DNA from: Streptomyces platensis
GTDB lineage: Bacteria; Actinomycetota; Actinomycetes; Streptomycetales; Streptomycetaceae
NCBI RefSeq assembly: GCF_008704855.1
Contig: NZ_CP023691.1
Coordinates: 1,550,001 to 1,614,000 of the forward strand
Length of the DNA: 64,000 bases
Direction of reading: 5' to 3'
Translations under genes and position numbers: made by a program
Shown: one piece after another, positions 27,384 to 35,364 of the stretch
Numbering within the stretch: position 1 is the stretch's first letter
Layout of the letters: each line of letters opens with the position of its first letter
Notes under the pieces: generated by a model
Told to the model about the DNA's origin: nothing
The model's database searches: none
What the model saw: only the letters and a program-made list of their open reading frames with translations

Positions 27384-27620
27384 CCATCAGGATCGCCCGG
27401 GCGAGGGAGTGAGCCGCTCGGGTACCGCAGGCCCCGGATTGGAAGGTGGTCCCCGGTCACGCATCCGCGATCCCTGCACTTTTCGCCCTCTCCCGGGCGA
27501 CGGTGCGGAAACAGAAAGCCGACACCGCAGTAAGTCGGCAGATGGTGTTCAAATCCCTCGGGGCCCTGGTGCGTGTTCGGCACCAGGGCCCCACGATGCA
27601 TTCCCCGATCAGAGGTGCAA
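27384..27620 (+). promoter_or_regulatory. Conserved structured leader upstream of MerR-like gene, copy A
   Basis: About 237 nt that align along their length with 31202-30971 (minus strand), upstream of the paralogous regulator. Shared blocks include CCATCAGGATCGC, GGGTACCGCAGG, GGCAGATGGTGT and the ribosome-binding site AGAGGTGCA. Stem P1 is at 27518-27539 (GCCGAC/GTCGGC, loop with GCAGTA). Hairpin P2 is at 27560-27592 (GGGGCCCTGGTGC/GCACCAGGGCCCC). Between copies, P1 has an A-T pair replaced by G-C. Conservation outside coding sequence plus a compensatory change suggests a cis-acting RNA, perhaps an attenuator. Confidence 0.7.
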
Positions 27621-27959
27621 ATGACCGCAGAAAACTCTCACGACCGTCTCAACGACGAGGACTACCCCGCCTACACCATGGGGCGAGCCGCCGAAATGCT
27701 CGGCACCACCCCCGCCTTCCTGCGGGCCCTCGGTGAAGCGAAACTGATCACGCCTTTGCGTTCCGAGGGCGGCCACCGCCGCTACTCCCGCTACCAGCTG
27801 CGTATCGCCGCACGCGCCCGCGAACTCGTCGACCAGGGAACCCCCGTCGACGCCACCTGCCGCATCATCATCCTCGAAGACCAGCTCGACGAAGCTCAGC
27901 GCATCAACGAAGAACTGCGCACTTCATCCTCCGGGCACCGCCTCAAGGCCGACGTCTGA
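27621..27959 (+). CDS. MerR-like (BldC-type) DNA-binding regulator, copy A
   Basis: 112 residues from ATG 27621 with AGAGGTG upstream. A single winged helix-turn-helix: YPAYTMGRAAEMLGTTPAFL (helix-turn-helix), ITPLRSEGGHRRYSRYQL (wing), then a helix with RARELVDQGTPVDATCRIII and a short C-terminal coiled coil (LEDQLDEAQRINEELR). It lacks the long effector domain of classical MerR proteins. About 80% identical by eye to the protein at 30632-30970, and the two leaders are also homologous, so the whole regulator unit has been duplicated. Confidence 0.85.
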   Translation: MTAENSHDRLNDEDYPAYTMGRAAEMLGTTPAFLRALGEAKLITPLRSEGGHRRYSRYQLRIAARARELVDQGTPVDATCRIIILEDQLDEAQRINEELRTSSSGHRLKADV

Positions 27960-28061
27960 ACTCCGTTCCCGCGCCCGCGCACGGCCGCCGCCACGCCCCG
28001 GAGACGTTCAGTCGGCGTCGGACACGTCGGTGCCACAGCCCGTCCCACCCGCCCTTCAAAC

Positions 28062-28090
28062 GAACTCCGGCGATATCGCCGCCGGAGTTC
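28062..28090 (+). terminator. Hairpin downstream of MerR-like gene A
   Basis: GAACTCCGGC (28062-28071) pairs with GCCGGAGTTC (28081-28090), followed by TTC. It lies about 100 nt after the regulator stop and before the convergent HlyIII remnant, consistent with a bidirectional terminator. Confidence 0.6.
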
Positions 28091-28252
28091 TTCGCCGTCA
28101 GCCTGACGCCAACCGGGCCGGGCACCGCGGTCGGAACGTCCCTGATCTCGCGGTAGCGTGCGAGGCTCCACGCATCTGATTCATCGGGGGCCGGGCGAGC
28201 CAACGGGGCATGGGAGGGACGGACGGGGCCCACGGCAGGACAACCGCAGTGG

Positions 28253-29085
28253 TCAGCAGACTGCGAGGGAAATGGCGATGTAGTGCGCGGTGAAGGCTGC
28301 CACCGTCAGCGCGTGGAAAACCTCGTGAAAGCCGAACCAGCGCGGTGAGGGGTCGGGGCGCTTCAGGGCGTAGACGACCGCGCCCGCGCTGTAGAGGAGA
28401 CCGCCGGCCACGATGAGGGTGAGTACGGCCGCTCCGCCGGTGTGCAGGAAGTCGGGCAGGTAGCGCGCACCGGCGCCCATCCCAGGGCCAGGTAGCACGG
28501 GGTGTACAGCCAGCGCGGGGCTCCGACCCACAGGACCCGGAACGCGATGCCGGCCAACGCTCCCGCCCACACGATCCACAACAGCACGGACCTCTGGTCC
28601 GGTGGCAGGAGGAGCACGGCCAGGGGGGTGCAGGTTCCGGCGATGATCAGGAAGATGTTGGCGTGGTCGAGACGTCGCAGAAGAGCCTCGCCGAGCGGCC
28701 CCCAGGTGCCGCGGTGGTAAATGGCGCTCGTTGAAAACAGCAGCAAGGCGGTGACCGAGTACACGGCGCAGGCCCAGGCCGCCTGTGGGGTGCGAGCCAG
28801 GCAGATGAGTACGATGCCTGCGATCAGCGCGGCGGGGACCATTCCGGCATGGAGCCAGCCACGCAACCTCGGCTTGATCGATTCGGCCAGGTCGGACGCC
28901 TGCTCCACCAGAGCGGCAACCGAGTGACCATTTTCTGCTGCACCGTCACCTTGTGATCCGCCGGGCAGCCCGACTTCGCGGTGTTCTCCACGCGCTGAGG
29001 CGACGTGGACACATTCGGCATCAGCGGCGTCACGGGACACGGTTTCCCGTCCTCCCCCGGACTTCTGGGCGTCACTGGCAGTCAT
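28253..29085 (-). pseudogene. Hemolysin III / PAQR-family membrane protein with one frameshift
   Basis: Polytopic membrane protein read in two frames. The first (start 29085) has a charged N-terminal extension, then LHAGMVPAALIAGIVLICLA, STSAIYHRGTWGPLGEALLR and RLDHANIFLIIAGTCTPLAV, the S..YH and RLDH motifs of the family. Near 28480, after CYLALG, the frame is lost. The rest (YLPDFLHTGGAAVLTLIVAG, HEVFHALTVAAFTAHYIAIS with the HExFH..H metal site) is in another frame, ending at 28253. All motifs are otherwise intact, so either a very recent mutation or a sequence error is possible. Confidence 0.8.
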
Positions 29086-29297
29086 GCGCTCATGCTAGGA
29101 GACCTCGCAGGACAGCCCTTCGAGAGCCCGAAAGCCAGGTGCATCTCGCCGGGTGTGGGCTCTCGCCGCCGTGTGGACTCCGGTCCGTTGTGCCCGCCGC
29201 GAATTGGGCCTCCCGAAGCTGAGTAGACCGGCTGGTCGTGGGAACGATCAGAGCTTCCGAACGGGCATCTCCGCTCGCCTACCCGCAAGGATCGCCG

Positions 29298-29858
29298 ATG
29301 CTTCCTGAGGTCCGCCCCCACGTATCCGCCCCCCTCACAGACCAGTTGGAACACCAACTGGGCCTGGCTTCAGACCTCGAAGCCGGCCATCTCGATGTGG
29401 AGCGCGTCGCCGGCATCGCAGTCGTCGCAGCGGCCCACTCCGGTGGCTACGCGGCCATCGGCCATCTCCTCGGACTGCTGGCCGCGCTCCCTGCCCCCAC
29501 CGATGCAGGCGAGCGCTTCTGGTCGGACCTGTGGAGGTCCTCGGGCACCGCCTACCTGCTACCCGCCAACATCAAGGCGGAGGTGGCGCAATCCCTGGCA
29601 GGCGAAGGAACCGCCCTGGCCCGACAGATCCTCTCGGCTGTCGATGAGATGACCCCGGCCCAACGCGTCGCAGCCGGGGAGGTGATCGGTCAAGCCCTCG
29701 TCGAGTCCGACCACCTTCCCGACCTCAAGACACAGGTCATCGGAGAACTATGGCTCCGAGATCTGGAACTCACCGCCTGGCGTGTCCTGCACGCCGACCG
29801 CAGGTCGGACGATCCCGCTGGACGCAAAGCCTTCCTCGAAGCCTGGACGAGCATCTAA
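29298..29858 (+). CDS. Hypothetical protein, mostly helical
   Basis: 186 residues. ATG 29298 is chosen for AAGGA at 29285-29289. The sequence is alanine/leucine-rich and predicted helical (LTDQLEHQLGLASDLEAGHL, IGHLLGLLAALPAP, AAGEVIGQALVESDHLPDLK) without transmembrane segments, cysteines or known catalytic motifs. The reading frame has good Streptomyces codon bias throughout. It stands alone between the HlyIII remnant (divergent) and the cold-shock gene (convergent). No family recognised. Confidence 0.55.
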   Translation: MLPEVRPHVSAPLTDQLEHQLGLASDLEAGHLDVERVAGIAVVAAAHSGGYAAIGHLLGLLAALPAPTDAGERFWSDLWRSSGTAYLLPANIKAEVAQSLAGEGTALARQILSAVDEMTPAQRVAAGEVIGQALVESDHLPDLKTQVIGELWLRDLELTAWRVLHADRRSDDPAGRKAFLEAWTSI

Positions 29859-30184
29859 AAGGTCCGCTCCTTCCACTGCACGACAGCCGCACAGGGCATG
29901 CGGCGCCCGAGCCGCCACGCGGCGCGCAGCCCCGGCCTCGTATCCCCTACTCATCCGGGCCGGTGCTCCCGCCGCTTCCGAGTAACACCCTGGTCGCCGA
30001 CGACCTGCACGCCGGCGACCAGGACCGTAGCCGTCGTGGCCCCAGGCTCAACAGCTATGCGCACGAACCCGGGACAACCCTTTAAGCGAATGAGTTCAGA
30101 AGGTCCGGCCGAAGTCGCACCGTGCCCAGATGCACCTCGACAGATCGGACGGGGTGTGCCCGATCCCTCGGGCAGAGTGCGACG
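29859..30184. other. Convergent intergenic space
   Basis: 326 bp between two converging genes. No gene, clear terminator hairpin or repeat is seen. Confidence 0.4.
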
Positions 30185-30388
30185 TCAGGCGAAGTTGATG
30201 TTCTCGGCCTGGGGGCCCTTCTGGCCCTGGGTGACGTCGAACGTCACGGCCTGGCCTTCCTGGAGCTCACGGAAGCCCGAGGAGTTGATCGCGGAGTAGT
30301 GGGCGAACACGTCCGGGCCGCCCCCGTCCTGGGCGATGAAGCCGAAGCCCTTCTCCGCGTTGAACGACTTCGCAGTTCCCGTAGCCAT
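30185..30388 (-). CDS. Cold-shock protein (CspA family)
   Basis: 67 residues, single cold-shock domain. RNP1-like [11 protein letters not shown] and RNP2-like VFAHYSAI nucleic-acid-binding motifs are present, and the strand beginning [14 protein letters not shown] carries Ser where most paralogues have Trp (KWFNAEKG). Start 30388 is preceded by GGAAGG. It binds single-stranded RNA/DNA as a chaperone. Downstream of MerR-like copy B on the same strand (243 nt gap), so it may be co-transcribed with or controlled by that regulator. The loss of the conserved aromatic residue may reduce RNA affinity. Confidence 0.9.
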   Translation of the reverse strand: MATGTAKSFNAEKGFGFIAQDGGGPDVFAHYSAINSSGFRELQEGQAVTFDVTQGQKGPQAENINFA

Positions 30389-30631
30389 GTCTCATGCCTT
30401 CCAGCCGATGTGCGCCTCCCGCAACGTGCGGAAGGCGGAGGTGATCGCCCTGGCCCCTGCGGCACAGCACAGCAGAACGCCCACGCCGAAGACGTGGGCG
30501 AAGGGAACTTCCGAACCATGACAGCTGACGCAGACGCTACCCGCCCGCACACACCGTCACCATAGGAAATGATCACGCTGCCCACCTGGGCCGTGTGCGC
30601 GTGGCCGCCGAGGCCGGTGGGCACGCACGTC

Positions 30632-30970
30632 TCATGCATTACCCGGTGGATTGGGGGATCCGGCGGCGCGGCGGTGTTCGGCGTTGACGCGTTGGGCTTC
30701 TTCGAGCTGGTCTTCGAGGATGACAATGCGGCAGGCGGCCTCGATGGGTGTGCCCTGGTCGACGAGTTCCCGGGCGCGGGCGGCGATGCGCAGTTGGTAG
30801 CGGGAGTAGCGTCGGTGGCCGCCCGCGGAGCGGAGCGGGGTGATGAGGCGTGCTTCGCCGAGGGCGCGGAGGAAGCCCTGGGTGGTGCCGAGCATCTCGG
30901 CGGCCCGGCCCATGGTGTAGGCGGGGTAGTCGTCGTCATCGAGACGGCCGTACGAGTCGTCTGCTGTCAT
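30632..30970 (-). CDS. MerR-like (BldC-type) DNA-binding regulator, copy B
   Basis: 112 residues from ATG 30970 with AGAGGTGCA immediately upstream, the same ribosome-binding site as copy A. The helix-turn-helix (YPAYTMGRAAEMLGTTQGFL), wing (LRSAGGHRRYSRYQL) and C-terminal helix (VILEDQLEEAQRVNAEHRR) match copy A closely, with differences concentrated at the N- and C-termini. No ligand-binding domain. It precedes a cold-shock gene. The paralogues could cross-regulate via similar operators. Confidence 0.85.
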   Translation of the reverse strand: MTADDSYGRLDDDDYPAYTMGRAAEMLGTTQGFLRALGEARLITPLRSAGGHRRYSRYQLRIAARARELVDQGTPIEAACRIVILEDQLEEAQRVNAEHRRAAGSPNPPGNA

Positions 30971-31202
30971 TGCACCTCTCTGTGGAACGCGTGGAGGGGC
31001 CCTGGTGCCATGTGGCACCAGGGCCCCGAAGGAACTGCTACACCATCTGCCGGCCCTAGTACTGCGCCGGCCTTCTGTTCCCGCTGGCCCGACCGAGCTT
31101 CTGCCGGGGATACGGGGATCGCGTTGCTTGACCGGAGACCACCTCACTATCGATGTCCTGCGGTACCCGGGCCCAAGACTTCCGCCCGAGCGATCCTGAT
31201 GG
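30971..31202 (-). promoter_or_regulatory. Conserved structured leader upstream of MerR-like gene, copy B
   Basis: Minus-strand counterpart of the leader at 27384-27620. Hairpin P2 is 30996-31027 (GGGGCCCTGGTGCC/GGCACCAGGGCCCC, 4-nt loop), 25 nt before the ATG. Stem P1 is 31049-31071 (GCCGGC/GCCGGC, loop containing GCAGTA). The loop of P2 differs between copies while the stem is identical. Spacing from P2 to the start is similar in both loci. Confidence 0.7.
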
Positions 31203-32062
31203 TGCGGGGCTCCTCCGTTCTTCCCTCTGAACCAATCACTTACCACATGGGAACTGCGTACTGCTGGTACTGCGAACTCCTGGTGGCCATGCACAGCGCC
31301 ACTCTTCGGCAGCCAGCCCCGTCGCCCGTCCTGCGTCTGCTCTGGCTTAGAACCCCACTGCCGAACTCCCGATGCGCGCGCCCGCAGCCGACGCCTTCAC
31401 CGAGGTGCTGCTCACTACTTCACTGCTGGGTACTGCGAACTTCACCTACGGGTGCTGCACTTACGCGAACTGCGGTCCTGCTCACGGCAGCCCCTGATCA
31501 CTGCGGGCCACCCGGTCCGGCCGTCAGTCCCGTCGCCTTCCTGTAACAACCCTGGCTTCGGAACTCCACCACCGCACCGTCCTGCGAACTGCAACTGCGG
31601 GTACTGCGGTACTACTGGCCGGCAGTTCGTCTCTGCCAGGCCCTGCTGTCTCTCTGGGCTACGAGAGAAACCATAACCACACCACCACCCAATGTCTACT
31701 CCGGTCGACGTAGATTTTCACGTGTTCGGTGGGGAGGTAATCGATTTCGAACAGCGGCGAGGCAGGCGCGAGGCCGTGTCATTGCCGGGTCAACCGCCGC
31801 AGGCCGGGGCTCAAGCACCACGCAGGCAAGACCGGGTACGGACGCTCCAGAGACCAAGGCGACCTGATGGATGCATTGAGCATCGACGTCGCAACCGCCC
31901 GATCCACGGAATCCGTCGCCGGCGCGCGCGAGCAACCCGAGACTTCCTCGACCGCCTCGTACACCCGGTCGCGGACGAGGCCGCCGACGCCGCGGCTTGC
32001 CCGTCTTGCCCGGTAGCGTCGCCGCTTAAGCAGCCGAATGGCCGGCGAATATAATCCGCCTC
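31203..32062. other. Non-coding stretch with degenerate ACTGCG-type repeats
   Basis: About 860 bp without a credible gene. From 31255 to 31640, variants of TACTGCGAACT / ACTGCGGTAC recur at least six times (near 31257, 31268, 31428, 31455, 31582, 31600). Related GCAGTA motifs occur inside the MerR leaders, so this may be an extended regulatory or degenerate repeat region upstream of copy B. The stretch 31690-32060 shows nothing further. Confidence 0.4.
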
Positions 32063-32422
32063 ATGTCGAAGCCTGACGAGCTGCTCGTTGACGTCGTCGC
32101 CCTGGTGGAGTCCGGGCAGAGCAATCAGATGTCCCTGACCGTGGTCACCGGTGGTGCTGTCATCACGGGTCGGCTGGCTCCCGAAGCAGTGTGGAGGCGC
32201 AGGGTGTCGGAGGTCCTGACGGATTCGGACCGCTTGGAAGAGTTCTCCGCCGTCTTCCCCGCCCCCGCTAAGAAGGACGGGCCTCCCACGCATCTGCACT
32301 TCCATGTCGCCCGGATCCTGCAGGGCACAGTGGGGATCCCGGAGACGGGCGGGATGTACCGCGTTGCGATCGAGGACGTCAGCGGCTGGACCGTGGGCGA
32401 CTTCAGCTATTCCGACCACTGA
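32063..32422 (+). CDS. GvpU-like accessory protein (tentative)
   Basis: 119 residues from ATG 32063. The N-terminal half (QMSLTVVTGGAVITGRLAPE) and C-terminal half (THLHFHVARILQGTVGIPE, GGMYRVAIEDVSGWTVGDFS) resemble the small protein annotated as GvpU near gas-vesicle genes in actinomycetes. No other gas-vesicle gene is present here, so it would be an orphan. Cytosolic, no motifs of an enzyme. Followed by a very strong terminator. The family assignment is from memory of similar sequences and is uncertain; the gene itself looks real. Confidence 0.6.
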   Translation: MSKPDELLVDVVALVESGQSNQMSLTVVTGGAVITGRLAPEAVWRRRVSEVLTDSDRLEEFSAVFPAPAKKDGPPTHLHFHVARILQGTVGIPETGGMYRVAIEDVSGWTVGDFSYSDH

Positions 32423-32450
32423 GCACCCACTGCGACGGGAACCCGTTGCA

Positions 32451-32496
32451 AGCAGTGTGGGCCCGACCGGCACGCGCCGGTCGGGCCCACACTGCT
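32451..32496. terminator. Perfect 21-bp hairpin between convergent genes
   Basis: The arm 32451-32471 (beginning AGCAGTGTGGGCCCGACC) is the exact reverse complement of 32476-32496, with loop ACGC. A third partial copy of the right arm (CGGGCCCACACTGCTGTTCA) follows at 32503-32522, making a short direct repeat. It is well placed as a bidirectional terminator for the GvpU-like gene and the converging 32551-32859 gene. Confidence 0.8.
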
Positions 32497-32550
32497 GTTC
32501 AGTCGGGCCCACACTGCTGTTCAGGTGTCGGCTCGTGCCTGTTCGCTCGG

Positions 32551-32859
32551 TCAGCCGGAAACGGGGGTGCCGAGCATCGCGGAAGCTTGCTGGAGCGGGC
32601 TGAGCATGCGTACAGGTGCAGCCGTGGTGAGAGTGCGGCAGGTGAAGCCGAGCTGAGTCATGGCCCGGAGGACTTCGGCGGCGCTGAAGTCGCGGCGGTC
32701 CTGGCGGGTGACGACCTGGCCGACTTGCTTGACCGGGTAGTGGCGGCGGCCGATGATCACGGATTCGCCGGTGCCCGGTTCGGGCTTGATGCCCTTCATC
32801 GATTCCAGCACGCCACTCTTGGTGAGCTCGAAGGGGAAACGGGCGATGACGCAGCGCAT
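32551..32859 (-). CDS. SCO5918-family small protein
   Basis: 102 residues from ATG 32859 with a GAGG element upstream. The sequence MRCVIARFPFELTKSGVLES, SVIIGRRHYPVKQVGQVVTR and QDRRDFSAAEVLRAMTQLGF matches a small actinobacterial protein usually found beside a DEAD-box helicase and cold-shock gene (I recall it as the SCO5918 family). Function unknown; the basic, compact composition would suit RNA or ribosome binding. It is the last gene of the minus-strand cold-shock/helicase group here, which preserves the chromosomal neighbourhood seen in other streptomycetes. Confidence 0.75.
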   Translation of the reverse strand: MRCVIARFPFELTKSGVLESMKGIKPEPGTGESVIIGRRHYPVKQVGQVVTRQDRRDFSAAEVLRAMTQLGFTCRTLTTAAPVRMLSPLQQASAMLGTPVSG

Positions 32860-32920
32860 GTGGCCTCGCAGGGAGAAGGAGAAGGGGAAGGGGAGAACGG
32901 TCCGACCAGGGTGAGGCGGT

Positions 32921-33364
32921 TCAGCGAGAGGGGGCGAGGATGCCCAGACCGCTGCCTTGCTCGTCAACCACCGGCAGGGCACCGAGCCGGAGGCGGCACA
33001 TCGCACGCTCGGCTTCGGCCATCGTGGCCACGGGTGAGGTGAATGCCCCCTGCTCGCCGAGGATGTCCCGTAGGCGGAGGCGGTCCGTGTAAGCGGAGCT
33101 GTCGCGGACGGCGCTGAGTTCGGTCCGGGTGACCAGGCCGGTGCACTGGCCGTCCTGGTCGCAGAGGACCAGTCGGCCCGTGCGGGCGGCGGCCATGACG
33201 GACAGCGCCACCTCGACACTCATGTCGTCACAGACCTGCAGGCCGGCCGCGTCCATCACCTCAACCAGCGTCCTGTGCACGGGGTCGGCGCTCGCCGGGC
33301 GGGGCTGCATCTGAACCAGCGTCAAAAGGTGCCTCCTGCAGAGATGGGTCAGCTTCCTGATCAC
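32921..33364 (-). CDS. CBS-domain pair protein
   Basis: 147 residues. Two CBS motifs: VEVMDAAGLQVCDDMSVEVA...GRLVLCDQDGQCTGLVTRTEL, and LRLRDILGEQGAFTSPVATM...LGALPVVDEQGSGLGILAP. These modules bind adenine nucleotides and regulate partner proteins; no catalytic domain is attached. The basic N-terminus (MIRKLTHLCRRHLL) may be an over-extension, with MQPRPAS a later possible start. It lies between the DEAD-box helicase and the SCO5918-family gene on the same strand and is probably co-transcribed. Confidence 0.8.
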   Translation of the reverse strand: MIRKLTHLCRRHLLTLVQMQPRPASADPVHRTLVEVMDAAGLQVCDDMSVEVALSVMAAARTGRLVLCDQDGQCTGLVTRTELSAVRDSSAYTDRLRLRDILGEQGAFTSPVATMAEAERAMCRLRLGALPVVDEQGSGLGILAPSR

Positions 33365-33371
33365 GAAGTTT

Positions 33372-34841
33372 CTAGGCCGCCGCGTCGAAGACGGACTGGC
33401 GTGCGGGCGCGCGCCGGGTCGCCGAAGACGGGCGGCGTCGACCTCGGGAGGAGGCGCTGCGCTGGGGGCGTTCTACCACCGGTGCGGTGATGACGACCGG
33501 GATGCCGGACGGGGCCTGGGCGCCGGTGATTTGGCTCAGGGTCTCGTCGCCCGAGCGGATCTGGGTGGTCTGCGGCCGGATCCCGGCGTCCGCCATCAGA
33601 CGGACCATGCCGCGGCGCTGGTTCGGTGTGACGAGCGTGACGACGCTGCCGGACTCGCCGGCGCGGGCGGTACGGCCTCCGCGGTGGAGGTAGTCCTTGT
33701 GGTCGGTCGGCGGGTCGACGTTGACGACGAGGTCGAGGTTGTCGACGTGGATGCCTCGCGCCGCGACGTTCGTCGCCACGAGCACGGTGACATGTCCGGT
33801 CTTGAACTGGGCCAGGGTCCGGGTGCGCTGCGGCTGCGACTTGCCGCCGTGCAGCGCGGCGGCCCGTACCCCGCTGTTGAGCAGGTCCTGGGTCAGGCGG
33901 TCGACGGCGTGCTTGGTGTCCAGGAACATGATCACGCGGCCGTCGCGGGCGGCGATCTCGGTCGTGGCGGCGTGCTTGTCGGCGCCGTGGACGTGCAGGA
34001 CGTGGTGCTCCATCGTCGTGACCGCACCGGCCGAGGGGTCGACCGAATGCACGACGGGGTCGGTCAGATACCGGCGCACCAGCAGGTCGACGTTACGGTC
34101 CAAGGTGGCGGAGAACAGCATCCGCTGCCCCTCCGGGCGGACCTGGTCGAGCAATGCGGTGACCTGCGGCATGAACCCCATGTCAGCCATCTGGTCAGCC
34201 TCGTCCAGCACCGTGACACCCACGTGGTTCAGCCTGCAGTCGCCACGGTCGATGAGGTCCTTGAGCCGGCCAGGGGTCGCGACGACGACCTCGGCCCCAC
34301 CCCGCAGTGCGCCGGCCTGCTTGCCGATCGACATCCCGCCCACCAGCGTGGCCAGCCGCAGCTTGACGGAGCGGGCGTACGGGGTGAGCGCGTCGGTCAC
34401 CTGCTGCGCCAGCTCTCGCGTCGGTACGAGGATCAGCCCCAGCGGCTGGCGGGGCTCAGCCCGCTGTCCGGCGGTACGGGCGAGCAGGGCGAGGCCGAAG
34501 GCGAGGGTCTTGCCGGAACCGGTGCGGCCGCGGCCCAGGACGTCACGGCCCGCCAGGGAGTTCGGCAACGTGGCGCCCTGGATCGGGAACGGTGCGCTCA
34601 CGCCCTGCTTGCCGAGTTCGGCCAGCAGCTGCTCGGGCATGCCGAGCTCGGCGAAGCCCTCAACGCCGGGCAACGCGGGGGTGATCGTCTTGGGGAGCGC
34701 GAACTCACCCTGCACTGCGGCGGGCCGGCGGCCGTAACCACCGGAACGGGCCGGCGAGTCGAAGCGGCTGCCGCTCTTTCTGGCGTCGGCACTTCCATTA
34801 CGGGGGCGGGCGGAGCGGTCGTTCGTGTGTGTGCGGTTCAT
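33372..34841 (-). CDS. DEAD-box RNA helicase
   Basis: 489 residues. All core motifs are present in order: Q motif (PFPIQGATLP), motif I GRTGSGKT, Ia PTRELAQQ, Ib TPGRL, motif II DEAD (VLDEADQMADMG), motif III SAT, motif IV region VIMFLDTKHAVDRL, V ATNVAARGIHV and VI HRGGRTARAG. The basic, Arg/Ser-rich tail (about 455-489) would bind RNA. It unwinds structured RNA, likely during cold stress. A cold-shock gene sits upstream on the same strand, separated by a terminator, and a ~260-nt 5' untranslated region (34842-35104) could carry thermo-regulation. Conserved with the CBS and SCO5918-family neighbours. Confidence 0.92.
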   Translation of the reverse strand: MNRTHTNDRSARPRNGSADARKSGSRFDSPARSGGYGRRPAAVQGEFALPKTITPALPGVEGFAELGMPEQLLAELGKQGVSAPFPIQGATLPNSLAGRDVLGRGRTGSGKTLAFGLALLARTAGQRAEPRQPLGLILVPTRELAQQVTDALTPYARSVKLRLATLVGGMSIGKQAGALRGGAEVVVATPGRLKDLIDRGDCRLNHVGVTVLDEADQMADMGFMPQVTALLDQVRPEGQRMLFSATLDRNVDLLVRRYLTDPVVHSVDPSAGAVTTMEHHVLHVHGADKHAATTEIAARDGRVIMFLDTKHAVDRLTQDLLNSGVRAAALHGGKSQPQRTRTLAQFKTGHVTVLVATNVAARGIHVDNLDLVVNVDPPTDHKDYLHRGGRTARAGESGSVVTLVTPNQRRGMVRLMADAGIRPQTTQIRSGDETLSQITGAQAPSGIPVVITAPVVERPQRSASSRGRRRPSSATRRAPARQSVFDAAA

Positions 34842-35104
34842 GCGGAACCTTCCTCGATGCGGCGCATATCAAGGAATTCCCGCAGCGATGAGCGGCACGG
34901 GGAATTACTGCTATGGGCCGATGGCAAATGAAAGCAAATCTGGCCGGCGGAAATTTGCGCGGGCACGGGTGCTTAAATGGGGGACGTGCGATCTGCGGTG
35001 TAGCTCTTCAGGATGCGCCTGCATTCTGAAGGAGGAGCCACGTGTGGTGAGCTGTGGATCCTCCGAGGCTTCTCGCGAGTGAAACCACTGCGGGAAATGC
35101 ATGC

Positions 35105-35142
35105 AGCTGGGGCCCGCACCCCGAAGGATGCGGGCCCCAGCT
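35105..35142 (-). terminator. Terminator after cold-shock gene
   Basis: AGCTGGGGCCCGCA (35105-35118) pairs perfectly with TGCGGGCCCCAGCT (35129-35142), 10-nt loop. It lies 19 nt past the stop of the minus-strand cold-shock gene and precedes the helicase leader. Confidence 0.8.
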
Positions 35143-35160
35143 ACAAAATGTGCGTCAGCG

Positions 35161-35364
35161 TCAGGCCGGAACGATGTTCTCGGCTGTCAGGCCCTTCTGG
35201 CCCTGCGCGACGTCGAAGTTCACCTTCTGGCCTTCGAGCAGCTCGCGGAAGCCCTGGGCGGCGATGTTCGAGAAGTGGGCGAACACGTCAGCGCCGCCAC
35301 CGTCCTGCTCGATGAAGCCGAAGCCCTTTTCCGCGTTGAACCACTTCACGGTACCAGCAGCCAT
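35161..35364 (-). CDS. Cold-shock protein (CspA family)
   Basis: 67 residues with the full set of cold-shock signatures: [20 protein letters not shown] (RNP1 KGFGFI, conserved Trp), DVFAHFSNI (RNP2), and the acidic/basic C-terminal strand [20 protein letters not shown]. Start 35364 has a near-perfect AAAGGAG ribosome-binding site, indicating high expression. Acts as an RNA chaperone in the cytosol. It is followed by a strong terminator and then the DEAD-box helicase gene. About 75% identical by eye to the protein at 30185-30388, which lacks the Trp. Confidence 0.95.
   Translation of the reverse strand: MAAGTVKWFNAEKGFGFIEQDGGGADVFAHFSNIAAQGFRELLEGQKVNFDVAQGQKGLTAENIVPA

Noticed and set aside
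31255..31640. CRISPR-like array
   Set aside because: The ACTGCG-type repeats are short, irregularly spaced and imperfect, with no conserved repeat-spacer unit and no cas gene in the window.
31692..32054. 120-codon frame upstream of the GvpU-like gene
   Set aside because: Composition is Arg/Pro/Ala-rich with no domain, and the better-looking peptide in the other frame is short and incomplete.
32551..33219. 222-codon frame extending the SCO5918-family gene upstream
   Set aside because: The extra N-terminal part is out-of-frame sequence of the CBS gene; homologues start at MRCVIARFPF.
33531..34931. 466-codon plus-strand open frame
   Set aside because: Antisense to the DEAD-box helicase, whose complete motif set leaves no doubt about the coding strand.
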